From the NCBI GenBank assembly GCA_030587405.1, contig JAUQZD010000046.1, positions 1 through 64,000 on the forward strand: DNA of 64,000 nucleotides, read 5' to 3'. This document shows, piece after piece, positions 7,877 through 16,010 of this stretch. The DNA is from Candidatus Freyrarchaeum guaymasense (lineage in GTDB: Archaea > Asgardarchaeota > Jordarchaeia > Jordarchaeales > Freyrarchaeaceae). How positions within the stretch are numbered: the first letter of the stretch is position 1; every line of letters begins with the position of its first letter. A program made the translations under genes and the position numbers. A model generated the notes under the pieces. It saw only the letters and a list, made by a program, of their open reading frames with translations. It was not told where the DNA came from and did not search any database.

Positions 7877-9175
7877 ATGAAGAGGATGAGAGAAATGGAG
7901 GACCTAAAAGCCCTTAAAAAAGAGCTCTTCAGGTGTATTCACTGTAAGGCGTGCATGTTTTCCTACTCAGGTGAGCCAGACAAGCAAGGTATAGGCGAGT
8001 ACCAAGGGATGCTCTACGAAGGCATGATTGAGGGGTGTCCTTCAGGAGCCTACAACATGCTCTGGGAAGGCTACCTGAACAGCGGTAGAATGTGGATTCT
8101 AAGGGCCATAATGGAAGGAGAACTTGAACCTAATGAGAGCGTAAGAGACCTAATATTTCCGTGTCCGACGTGTGGGAACTGTCAAGCCCAGTGCGAGAAC
8201 AAGATACCAACCGTTGAGCTGATCGAGGCTGCTAGGGCGGCATGCGTCGAGGCAGGTGTTCCATTGCTACCTAAGCATGCTGCGATGGGCAAGTTCACCG
8301 AGGAGCTGAACAACCCCTACGGGGAGAAGCACGAGGAAAGAACGAAGTGGCTTGAGGGCACCGGGATCAAGACGAAGAAAGACGCTAAGATCGCGTATTT
8401 CGTGGGTTGCACGGCTTCATACAGGCAAAAGCACGTGGCTAAGGCCACCGCTGAGCTGCTTAATAAGCTCGGTGTTGAATTTGCAGTACTTGAGGAGGAA
8501 GTATGCTGTGGCTCACCGCTCTTCAGAACTGGTCAGAGGAAGATCGCTAAGAGGGTTATGGAGGAGAACTTGAAGACTTTTAAAGACTATGACGTGTTGC
8601 TGTTCAGCTGTGCAGGATGCTACAGGACCTTCAGGGTGGACTACCCGAAGTTTACCGGGGAGAAGTTGCCATTCACACCCAAGCACACTCTAGAATACGT
8701 AGCGGAGCTACTTGACCAAGGTAAACTGGAGTTTAAGAGGGAGTTTAAGAAGAAAGTTACATGGCACGACCCTTGCCACCTGATGAGGCACGTCGCCCTT
8801 GACTTAGAGCGTAGAGAGCTGGCTAAAAGCAGCAACTGGTTCGTGGACGAAAGAGAAATTAAAAAGAAGAAGGAAGAATGGTACGAGCTTCCAAGAAAGA
8901 TCCTCAGGGCTATTCCAGGAGTAGAGCTTGTCGAAATGTACAGGATTAAGGAGGATGCGTGGTGCTGTGGCTCAGGCGGCGGCGTGAAGGCACAATATCC
9001 AGACTTAGCTCTTTGGACAGCATTAGAAAGGATTAAAGAGGCAGAGGCTACAGGAGCAGAGGCCATAGTGACGAGCTGCCCATTCTGCATCAGAAACCTA
9101 GGTGACGCCGTCGCTGCGGGCGGATCAAAACTTGAAGTCTTAGAGCTACTCGAAATACTCAACGAGATTGTTTAA
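7877..9175 (+). CDS. HdrD-like / GlpC-type Fe-S oxidoreductase
   Basis: Soluble iron-sulfur protein that combines an HdrC-like ferredoxin region with two CCG domains, as in HdrD, GlpC and lactate-oxidase-type subunits. The N-terminal region has CIHCKAC and later CPTCGNCQAQC. The first CCG domain has FVGCTASYR, EEVCCGSPL and SCAGCYRTF; the second has DPCHLMRH, AWCCGSGGG and CPFCIRNL. About 432 residues. The first ferredoxin motif is unusual because its fourth cysteine is displaced (GCPSGAYN), so one cluster may be ligated differently. Partner and substrate are unknown. A truncated relative closes the window at 63678-64000. Confidence 0.85.
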   Translation: MKRMREMEDLKALKKELFRCIHCKACMFSYSGEPDKQGIGEYQGMLYEGMIEGCPSGAYNMLWEGYLNSGRMWILRAIMEGELEPNESVRDLIFPCPTCGNCQAQCENKIPTVELIEAARAACVEAGVPLLPKHAAMGKFTEELNNPYGEKHEERTKWLEGTGIKTKKDAKIAYFVGCTASYRQKHVAKATAELLNKLGVEFAVLEEEVCCGSPLFRTGQRKIAKRVMEENLKTFKDYDVLLFSCAGCYRTFRVDYPKFTGEKLPFTPKHTLEYVAELLDQGKLEFKREFKKKVTWHDPCHLMRHVALDLERRELAKSSNWFVDEREIKKKKEEWYELPRKILRAIPGVELVEMYRIKEDAWCCGSGGGVKAQYPDLALWTALERIKEAEATGAEAIVTSCPFCIRNLGDAVAAGGSKLEVLELLEILNEIV

Positions 9176-9368
9176 AAACCCTTAAGACTCCTTTCTTTTT
9201 TCTCTTTTTAGAGCCCGCAGCCAACAGATAGGGAAGCCAGTTAGCTTTGTTTTGGGATTAACGTTCGTAAACATTTTTATTTTTTGCCATTAGCTGTTTT
9301 TGAAGGTTTTCTCAAAGCAAATGATGTGTTCACTTGCAATTGCAATTATAGCCTTTGAGGTGGTTTGA

Positions 9369-10505
9369 TTGGTGAAAAAGTATAGGATTGCTGTTCTTCC
9401 TGGCGACGGAGTTGGACGCGAGGTCATCCCTGAAGCCCTAAAGGTTTTGGATTCGGCTGCGGAGGCTGTGGGAGGCTTAGATTTCGACTACGTAGAGGTT
9501 CCATGCGGCGGCAAGTACTACTTGAAGACGGGGTTAGAGTGGCCTGACGACGGGTTTGAAACGTGCAGGGGAGCTGACGCGATACTCTTCGGGGCGGTTG
9601 GGTGGCCTAAGGCTGTCTTGCCCAGCGGACAGCTGGCAGGGATAGGCATACTCTTAGACCTCAGGTTTGGGCTGGATCTTTACGCTAACGTTAGGCCGGC
9701 GAAACTTTACGATGGGGTTGAGTGCTTCGTTAAGGGTAAAGAGGCGGGGGACGTGGACTTCGTCATCGTCCGGGAGAACACGGAGGGGCTTTACGCTCCC
9801 ATTAAAGGAAGCCTTGAAAGGGGAGGTAAACGTGAGGTGGCTGTAGACGTCAGGGTTTTAACTAGGAAAGGTTGTGAAAGGGTGATAGACTACGCTTTTA
9901 GACTATGCCTTTCGAGGAGGGGGGCGGCCGTCGACGGGAAGCGTAGGGTGACGTGTGTTGATAAGAGCAACGTGCTTGAAGGGTGTAGGTTTTTCAGGAA
10001 GGTTTTTGACGAAGTTGCTGAAAAGTATGGAAGCGTTGAGAAAGATTATGTTTACGTTGACGCCATGACCCAGTGGATGATTAGGACGCCGGAAAGGTAT
10101 GATGTGATCGTTACAACTAACATGTTCGGGGACATCCTCTCAGACCTATCATCCGTGTTGATAGGAGGGATGGGCATGGCTCCCAGCGGCAACGTGGGGG
10201 ATGAGCACGCAATGTTCGAGCCAGTACATGGCAGCGCACCTGACATAGCTGGCAGGGAGGTGGCGAACCCCATAGGAGCCATCCTCTCGGCTAAGATGAT
10301 GCTTGAGTGGCTTGCCCAAAAGCACAAGGATGAAGCTTGCAGAAAAGCTGCTGAAGCAATAGAGAGGGGGGTAGCAGACGTACTTGCCGATGGGAAAATT
10401 AGGACGCAAGACCTCTGCTATGGAAGATACGCCGACGTTAAGCCCAGCAAGACAAGTGCGGTGGGAGACGCCATAGCCCAAAGGATACGTAAGATGGAAA
10501 ACTAG
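9369..10505 (+). CDS. Isopropylmalate/isocitrate dehydrogenase family enzyme (LeuB-like)
   Basis: NAD(P)-dependent beta-decarboxylating dehydrogenase of 378 residues. Seen: PGDGVGREV at the N-terminus, the RENTEGLYAP segment (isocitrate-dehydrogenase-like phosphorylation-loop region), the Lys of CVDKSNVL, the NMFGDILSDLSS metal-binding aspartates, and the nucleotide-binding FEPVHGSAPDIAG. Because this family includes 3-isopropylmalate, homoisocitrate and isocitrate dehydrogenases, specificity cannot be assigned. A LeuC-like isomerase follows 0.2 kb downstream, which favours a leucine or 2-oxoacid chain-elongation role. TTG 9369 is preceded by GAGGTGG with 5-nt spacing; GTG 9372 is also possible. 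Confidence 0.9.
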   Translation: MVKKYRIAVLPGDGVGREVIPEALKVLDSAAEAVGGLDFDYVEVPCGGKYYLKTGLEWPDDGFETCRGADAILFGAVGWPKAVLPSGQLAGIGILLDLRFGLDLYANVRPAKLYDGVECFVKGKEAGDVDFVIVRENTEGLYAPIKGSLERGGKREVAVDVRVLTRKGCERVIDYAFRLCLSRRGAAVDGKRRVTCVDKSNVLEGCRFFRKVFDEVAEKYGSVEKDYVYVDAMTQWMIRTPERYDVIVTTNMFGDILSDLSSVLIGGMGMAPSGNVGDEHAMFEPVHGSAPDIAGREVANPIGAILSAKMMLEWLAQKHKDEACRKAAEAIERGVADVLADGKIRTQDLCYGRYADVKPSKTSAVGDAIAQRIRKMEN

Positions 10506-10717
10506 CTTATTAATCGTCAGCTCTACCGAGGAGGTTAAACCGAGGGGAACGCCTAACTGCTTGTTAAATTTGGAGGGGCTAATGGGTTCCCGCTTTTCGG
10601 CGCTTGGGAAGGTTAACTTTAAATGCTTCCTGTACCTTGAAGTTGTGCTGCACCATTAAACTGTTTAATTTAAGGAAGAGGTTGCAGCACATTTTAGAGT
10701 TAAGGAGGGCTGCCTGA

Positions 10718-12006
10718 ATGGGGATGACTATTTCGGAGAAGATCTTGGCGTCCCACTCGGGAAAGGAGAGGGTTGAGCCGGGTGAGATGGTTAATGCTAA
10801 GGTTGACGTGGCGATGGTCCACGAGATGCTTGGAAACCCGGCGCCTTGACGGGCTGGGCTAAACTGCGCATAGCAGACATCTACGAGGAACTCGGCGTTG
10901 ATCGCGTCTGGGATCCGAAGAAGATAGTCGCGTTGATAGACCACTGGACGCCTGCTCCAAGCATAGATGCTGCTGTTATCCATGTAACCTGCAGAAGGTT
11001 CGTTGAAAAGTATGGTGTTGAGAACTGGCTTGACATGAGAGAGGGTATATGCCACGTTGTGCTTCCTGAGAAGGGATTTGTTAAACCCGGAGACCTTGTT
11101 GTTGGAAGTGATTCCCACACGACGACCTACGGAGCCGTTGGAGCGTTCGCTACGGGGATAGGCGCCACCGACATGGCTATTGTGCTCGCTACGGGTGAAC
11201 TCTGGTTTAGGGTCCCGTCAACGGTGAAGTTTAACATTACAGGTAAGCTTCAGCCGCTGGTTATGGGCAAGGACATAATCCTTCACATTATAGGTGAGAT
11301 AGGAGTGGATGGGGCGACCTACAAGGCGATGGAGTTCTCGGGCGAGGTTGTGAGGGAGCTCAGCATGGATGGAAGGTTCACTCTCTGCAACATGGCTGTA
11401 GAGGCGGGAGGGAAGGCAGGCATAATAGAGCCGGATGAAAAGACGATAGAGTGGGTTAAGGCAAGGGTCAGCCAGCCGTTCAATCCGGTCATGAACGACA
11501 CTGACGCAGAATACGAGGAGGTCATAGACGTTGATGTTTCAGGGCTGGAGCCACAGGTGGCTAAGCCGCCAAGCCCCCAGAACACAGTGCCCGTATCGGA
11601 AGTGGAGGGGACAAAGATAGACCAAGCCTTCGTCGGGTCATGCACTAACGGTCGGCTTGAAGACCTGAGAGTGGCTGCCAAGATACTTAAAGGCAGGAAG
11701 GTCGCAAGAAACGTAAGAGCTATAATAATACCGGCCTCGAAGGAAACCTACCTAGCGGCGATGAGGGAAGGCCTCATAGAAACGTTCTTGGAAGCAGGGT
11801 GCGTAGTCTGTAATCCGACGTGTGGCCCCTGCATAGGCGCCCACCTAGGACTTCTAGCACCAGGGGAAGTGTGCATATCATCATCCAACCGTAACTTCGT
11901 TGGAAGAATGGGAAGCAAGGACGCATGGATCTATCTTGCATCGCCAGCAACGGTAGCTGCATCAGCAGTAACAGGCGAAATAACAGACCCACGTAGCCTT
12001 GTCTAA
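10718..12006 (+). CDS. leuC: LeuC-like isomerase large subunit, interrupted by a frameshift
   Basis: Large subunit of 3-isopropylmalate dehydratase or homoaconitase. The N-terminus ([10 protein letters not shown] from ATG 10718, after GGAGG) is in one frame and stops at 10847-10849; the rest (LTGWAKL onward) is in the -1 frame. The catalytic domain has [20 protein letters not shown] and NPTCGPC, so all three cluster cysteines are present. The shift lies at AAACCCG (10834-10840): one extra C would read GNPGALTGW without a break, and a -1 slip on this X-XXY-YYZ heptamer would also join the frames. No leuD follows. Confidence 0.85.
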
Positions 12007-12127
12007 CCAGCAGGGGGCGGGAAGGCGGGGGACCCATCGCTTCACCAGCGTAGAGGCAGAGTTTCACCTTACCTTCGAGCTGGCGGACATGGGGGGAAAA
12101 AGGAGGGGTTTAGGAGGCTGCTTTTAC

Positions 12128-12925
12128 TTATTCCTCTATTATGGCTACCGCCCTGCACCAGCCTGCTGAGCCACCCTTCACCTTCACCGGGAAGCATGCA
12201 ACCTTGAAGCCGTATGGCTTCTTTAGGGTGTCGTAGAGGTAATCTAGGTTTGCCAGCTTCTCTATGTGAAGGTAGGTTTTCTCTCTGCCCACGTAGTGGG
12301 CTTCCCATATTATGCTTGGGTCTCCCGTCTTTTCGTAGTCAGCTTTTATAGCCCAGAATGGCCTATCCCATCCCCAAGCGTCAATCCCAACAACTCTGAC
12401 TCCTTGCTCTATGAGCCATAGAGTGGCCTCCCTAGTCATTCCGCATCCAGCGTTTAAGTACTCCTGTTTACCCCATAACTTGTCTGCACCCGTCATTATC
12501 ATCACTATGTCTCCTGGCTTAATCTTATAATTTATCTTTTCAAGTGCTTCCTTTAGGTCCTCAACTGTTATCCCGGAACCCTGCGGCTTATGCCTCATGT
12601 CTAGTATGACGCCGTCGCCGTAACACCATTCTAAGGGGATCTCGTCGATCGTCTTTGCAGGCTTCCCCTCGCTTGTCGGGGCGTAGTGCCAGGGAGCATC
12701 CAAGTGGGTGCCGTGGTGGGTTGAAAGTTTATTGATCGTGTCGTCAGCCCACCCCAACCCGTCTGGCAGATCCTCTTCCTTGCACCCGAAGACGGAGCTC
12801 ATCAATTTCGCGCCTTCCTTATGGTCTCGGTGGATAACTTCAGGCGGGAAAAACTCGCTTGGAACGGACTCTATGGGAACACTTAAGTCTACTATTCGAA
12901 CCCTACCCAAGAAGAATCCCTCCAA
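12128..12925 (-). CDS. Cyclase-family metal hydrolase (kynurenine formamidase-like), copy 1
   Basis: Putative cyclase (PF04199) of 265 residues. The metal-binding signature HHGTHLDAPWH (around residue 70-80) is intact, with downstream metal-binding histidine candidates such as EAHYVG. Relatives hydrolyse N-formylkynurenine or isatin, or have unknown amide or lactone substrates. The region DAWGWDRPFW, after VVGID, is longer than in the paralogue at 20478-21134. It converges on the leuC-like gene and is divergent from the M20 peptidase gene; no tryptophan-degradation gene is nearby. Confidence 0.85.
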   Translation of the reverse strand: MEGFFLGRVRIVDLSVPIESVPSEFFPPEVIHRDHKEGAKLMSSVFGCKEEDLPDGLGWADDTINKLSTHHGTHLDAPWHYAPTSEGKPAKTIDEIPLEWCYGDGVILDMRHKPQGSGITVEDLKEALEKINYKIKPGDIVMIMTGADKLWGKQEYLNAGCGMTREATLWLIEQGVRVVGIDAWGWDRPFWAIKADYEKTGDPSIIWEAHYVGREKTYLHIEKLANLDYLYDTLKKPYGFKVACFPVKVKGGSAGWCRAVAIIEE

Positions 12926-13093
12926 GCATCATTGTATAGTTTTTTAACTAGAAACATGTAAATTCTTTTTCCTTAGGAAAAAAGGAGGCTCGCTTACCCG
13001 ATGATGAAGGCGTCCTAGAGAGGACACGCTCCTTCGCCGCGAAAAGGCTTTAGAGTTAAATGTGGAATAAGATTGTTGAAGGTGGTGAATTGT

Positions 13094-14341
13094 TTGAGTG
13101 AAAGTGAAGCCTTCAGGTTTGTTGAGAAGTTTAAGGATGAGGGTGTCCGCCTTCTCAAAGATCTGATTAAAATCAACACCGTCGTTCCTCCAGGCAACAA
13201 CTACGAGGAGATGGTTGACTTTCTTGAGCCGATCTTTTCAGAGTTAGGCTTTGAAACGGAGAGGGTTGTCGTCCCGGAGGAGAAGGTTAGGGAGATCCCT
13301 TTCCCCCTAGAGGGTCCACGGGTGAACCTTGTAGCGAGGAGAGGGAAGGGTAAGCCTCCATTAACGCTTTACGCCCACATGGACGTTGTACCCGTGGAGG
13401 AGGAGTGGAGTGTTCCCCCGTTCGAAGGCGTGGTCAAGAATGGCAGGATCTACGGGCGTGGGGCAGCTGACATGAAGGGGTTCATAGCAACAGTCCTCCT
13501 TGCCCTCAAGGTGATCCATGAACTTGGATTGGAACCAAATTACGACTTGACGTGTGTGATGTGCACGGATGAGGAGATAGGTGTCTACCCGGGAGTATAC
13601 TACTTAGCAGATAAAGGGCACATTAAAGGGGACGTCATATGCGGTGAGGCGGCTCACGGGATAATAGGTATAGGAACAGCGGGAGCTGTCCAGTTCAAGG
13701 TTACAGTTAAGGGGAAGTCCGCTCACACCATGATGTTCTTCGCGGCGGTCAACGCTGTGGAGAACACGGTTCCAATACTTGAAGAGCTGCTGAAGCTTAA
13801 GGAAAAGGTCATGGAGAGGAGGTCAGAGGTCCCAAGCATACCCACACCACTCGGCGACAAAATGATGCCCTTATTCTCCATTAACATAATATCTGGTGGA
13901 GTTAAGGAAAACGTTATTCCAAGCGAGTGCAGGTTCGCCGTCGACCGCCGATATATACCGGAGGAGGACGAGGAGGAGGTCATATCCGAGTTTATGGACG
14001 CCATAGAGGCTGGAAAGGCGAGGAGTAAAGCCCTATCGGTGGAAGTAAACGTCATAAGGTCATACAAGCCGTTTAAGACGACGACTGATAATCCGATCGT
14101 CAAGAAGCTGGCGGCGGCGGTGAAGCACGTAACAGGAAATGACCCGCTGTTCATTGGAGCGTCAGGATCAACAGACATGGGGTATGTCGCAGAGAAAGGA
14201 CATAACATAGCGATAATGGGTGTAGGAGACCTCATGTCCAACTTCCACGGGGCAGACGAAAGCATAAAGATAGAAGACATGCTCAACTATGCCAAAGAGC
14301 TGATTCACCTACTCTGCTTCCAAGAAGAGCAATCCACGTAA
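13094..14341 (+). CDS. M20-family metallopeptidase (ArgE/DapE/acylase type)
   Basis: Zinc amidohydrolase of the M20 clan, removing acyl or succinyl groups or cleaving dipeptides. It shows the first zinc motif AHMDVVP, the second GRGAADMKG with the bridging aspartate, the catalytic EE pair in TDEEIG, and a lid domain (SAHTMMFFAAVNAV). The frame opens at TTG 13073, but TTG 13094 is chosen because AAGGTGGTG sits 6-7 nt upstream. It is about 415 residues. The substrate is unknown: ArgE, DapE, LysK-type and carboxypeptidase activities share this fold. It stands alone. Confidence 0.88.
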   Translation: MSESEAFRFVEKFKDEGVRLLKDLIKINTVVPPGNNYEEMVDFLEPIFSELGFETERVVVPEEKVREIPFPLEGPRVNLVARRGKGKPPLTLYAHMDVVPVEEEWSVPPFEGVVKNGRIYGRGAADMKGFIATVLLALKVIHELGLEPNYDLTCVMCTDEEIGVYPGVYYLADKGHIKGDVICGEAAHGIIGIGTAGAVQFKVTVKGKSAHTMMFFAAVNAVENTVPILEELLKLKEKVMERRSEVPSIPTPLGDKMMPLFSINIISGGVKENVIPSECRFAVDRRYIPEEDEEEVISEFMDAIEAGKARSKALSVEVNVIRSYKPFKTTTDNPIVKKLAAAVKHVTGNDPLFIGASGSTDMGYVAEKGHNIAIMGVGDLMSNFHGADESIKIEDMLNYAKELIHLLCFQEEQST

Positions 14342-14363
14342 AAAATAGAGAAAGTTGGTGTTT

Positions 14364-14606
14364 CTAGAGAGTAATGTTTAGATACTGCATGATTTGAGGC
14401 GCCAGGAGTCCGAGAAGGCCTCCTGATTCAGCTTGCCATGAGAAGGTGAGGTAAGCTATCAGCGCTATGCATGCGCCACAGAGCACAATGTTAACCGCAT
14501 GGTTGTCGTAGCGCAGCTTAGCAAGGCGCAGGTCTCGCTCGTGATCCCATAGGAATGCTCTGAGACTTTCCTGCTTCCGGGGGAGGATGTAAGGCAGCGT
14601 CCTCAC
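14364..14606 (-). CDS. Small protein with one membrane segment
   Basis: An 80-residue protein with a basic, charged N-terminal half (DHERDLRLAKLRYD) and a hydrophobic stretch (about residues 39-54) ending in a small hydrophobic tail. I do not recognise the family. It starts at GTG overlapping the stop of the upstream DUF457-like gene by 4 bp, so it is translationally coupled and may form a complex with that protein. Confidence 0.6.
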   Translation of the reverse strand: MRTLPYILPRKQESLRAFLWDHERDLRLAKLRYDNHAVNIVLCGACIALIAYLTFSWQAESGGLLGLLAPQIMQYLNITL

Positions 14607-15007
14607 CCCGGTCGGATTTGCCCCCCATCAAGGTTTAGGCTGTCCGCTAGCCAGTGTGAGAAGACTGCTGCGGCTGCGATAGCGAAGTATTGAGGGACGA
14701 AGTAGCCTATCAGGAGTGGCAGCCAGATAAGTGTTAGAATACTGTGGAGCAACCCTGACCTGTGCATCACCCTTTCTCTTTTCAGAAGCTGATCTAAGTC
14801 GGGTATGATTCCGAAGAAGCCGCCCGCGGCAAGTGCTGGGACGGCGCCTGATAGGGCAAGCTGAACCTGCCACGTGGAGCTGTACCTTGAAAGATCCATC
14901 AGTGTTTGCAGCTGGGAGAGCAGTGAGCCTTTAAGCTCAGGCGATACGAAGGATATCACGAGAGCTGCTGCGGCTGCTCCCAATATAATGTGCGTGTACT
15001 TCTGCAT
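14603..15007 (-). CDS. DUF457/YdjM-like integral membrane protein
   Basis: A 134-residue membrane protein with about four hydrophobic segments. The conserved pattern of membrane-bound putative metal hydrolases is visible: H near the N-terminus (YTHIILG), PDLDQLL, HRSGLLHS and HWLADSLN. These His and Asp residues would line a metal site within the membrane. The substrate is unknown; some homologues are LexA-regulated. It is shorter than many relatives and couples to the small membrane protein downstream and to an HhH protein whose stop is 1 bp upstream. Confidence 0.72.
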   Translation of the reverse strand: MQKYTHIILGAAAAALVISFVSPELKGSLLSQLQTLMDLSRYSSTWQVQLALSGAVPALAAGGFFGIIPDLDQLLKRERVMHRSGLLHSILTLIWLPLLIGYFVPQYFAIAAAAVFSHWLADSLNLDGGQIRPG

Positions 15008-15008
15008 T

Positions 15009-15326
15009 TCAACCTCCTCCTTTCAGCGCTTTCCTGGCTTCCTCCTGCCACTTCTCAATTTGCTCAGGGGAGATGCCTTTTATCTCGTCGCCTAACTTCT
15101 TGGGGTCCGCGGCGAGAAGGTCGGCAACCCTCTTCACACCATACTTTCTGAGTTTCCTAGCGTATCCTGCCCCTATCCCCTTAATTATCTCTACGGGCGA
15201 GCTCTCCGTAACCTTTCCCTTCGCCACGGGTTCACCAAGCCCAAGCACGGTGCCTATCGCTGCGAGGAAAAGTGCCAGTCCGATGCACGCAAAATACACC
15301 AACAGATGAGAAAGCTCGAAGATCAT
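15009..15326 (-). CDS. Membrane-anchored helix-hairpin-helix protein
   Basis: 105 residues: an N-terminal hydrophobic segment (about residues 9-31, a likely membrane anchor), a short linker, and a C-terminal helix-hairpin-helix domain starting IKGIGAGYARKLRKYGVKRV. The IxGIGxxxAxxL pattern is the HhH/SAM-like DNA-binding motif seen in Rad51 N-domains and DUF4332 proteins. It may tether DNA to the membrane, which is inference. First gene of a three-gene cluster with the DUF457-like protein and the small membrane protein. Confidence 0.72.
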   Translation of the reverse strand: MIFELSHLLVYFACIGLALFLAAIGTVLGLGEPVAKGKVTESSPVEIIKGIGAGYARKLRKYGVKRVADLLAADPKKLGDEIKGISPEQIEKWQEEARKALKGGG

Positions 15327-15812
15327 TCTCCTTCAACCCCGCTCTTCTCTAACCATTTCTTTTCTCCTAAATTAAATTTTTTAGAGAAGAATTAATTTGA
15401 AGCTGCATCTTAGCACCTTACAACATATAGGAGAAAAGTTCCTCCATGGAAAAAAGCGAACACCACGGTAAGCGGTTTTTAGCATTAAACTTCTAGAGGA
15501 GGCGTTAACGTCAGTGTCCGACTCCTCTAAAGGCACATTATCCATTAAAATTTTCCTGTAATAGTTGGGGTTCTCTGGGTAGTTGAGCAGTAACCTCTCA
15601 GTAAGGCTTCTTGAAAGTTAGAGAGGTAGGCAGTCTACCACCTATGGTTAAGTCATGAAAGGAGGAAAACGGGAAAGGCCTCCTTCTACTTCAGAACAAA
15701 GTATAGTTGACGTTTACTCCCCCAAGACGGGGCTTTAACTCGTCTCTTTAAAAACGGGAAAATATGGGTGTAGGAAGCTAGTGGGAGGGGAAGGGGTTCA
15801 CGCCTGATAGGC
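15327..15812. other. Intergenic stretch, no gene seen
   Basis: About 490 bp with short open frames only and no convincing Shine-Dalgarno site. The AT-rich part next to 15326 probably holds the promoter of the HhH gene cluster. A TATA box for the RNA gene follows at its right end. Confidence 0.5.
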
Positions 15813-15820
15813 TTTTATAG
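15813..15820 (+). promoter_or_regulatory. TATA box of candidate RNA gene
   Basis: TTTTATAG preceded by AGGC lies 17-24 bp before the 5' strand of the terminal helix of the structured RNA that follows; no protein gene begins downstream on this strand for over 4 kb. Confidence 0.55.
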
Positions 15821-15836
15821 GTAAATGTGGAGATTT

Positions 15837-15954
15837 TGGTCTGTCAAGCGTTTCCCCATCATCGAGGCGTACGCCTCTAATGGGGATTTCGGGGTAACCC
15901 CCGGAGCCCTGCATCCGAAGGTTCCGCCCTAGGCCACCCTGTGACCAGACCAGC
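15837..15954 (+). ncRNA. Candidate structured non-coding RNA, family unknown
   Basis: A GC-rich segment of about 118 nt that folds by hand. The terminal helix is TGGTCTG (15837-15843) with CAGACCA (15946-15952), extended by TCA/TGA past one bulged C. Hairpin 1 is TCCCCAT (15853-15859) with ATGGGGA (15880-15886), enclosing GAGGC/GCCTC. Hairpin 2 is CGGGG/CCCCG around 15890-15903, and a further helix GGAGCC (15903-15908) pairs with GGTTCC (15920-15925). A TATA box fits the start and no coding frame fits. I compared it mentally with 5S, SRP, RNase P, C/D and H/ACA patterns without a match. An ACA lies just after the helix, so an H/ACA-like RNA is not excluded. Confidence 0.55.
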
Positions 15955-16010
15955 GCTCACAAACACTCACCAAATATTTAACTGTTTCGCAAGGCAGGGT
16001 GCCCCCAGCC

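Noticed and set aside
10834..10849. A BHB intron as the cause of the leuC frame break
   Set aside because: Only a one-base difference is needed to restore the frame and no bulge-helix-bulge pairing is seen at the site.
10579..11118. Reverse-strand open frame of 179 codons
   Set aside because: It is antisense to the LeuC-like gene, which has clear family motifs on the other strand.
14364..15007. One membrane protein split by a frameshift
   Set aside because: The two genes overlap by ATGA-type coupling, and the first has its own complete DUF457-like motif set, so two genes are more likely.
15837..15954. 5S rRNA, SRP RNA or RNase P RNA
   Set aside because: Length near 118 nt suggested 5S, but the loop B/C sequences are absent; the SRP GGAA tetraloop region and RNase P core motifs are also missing.
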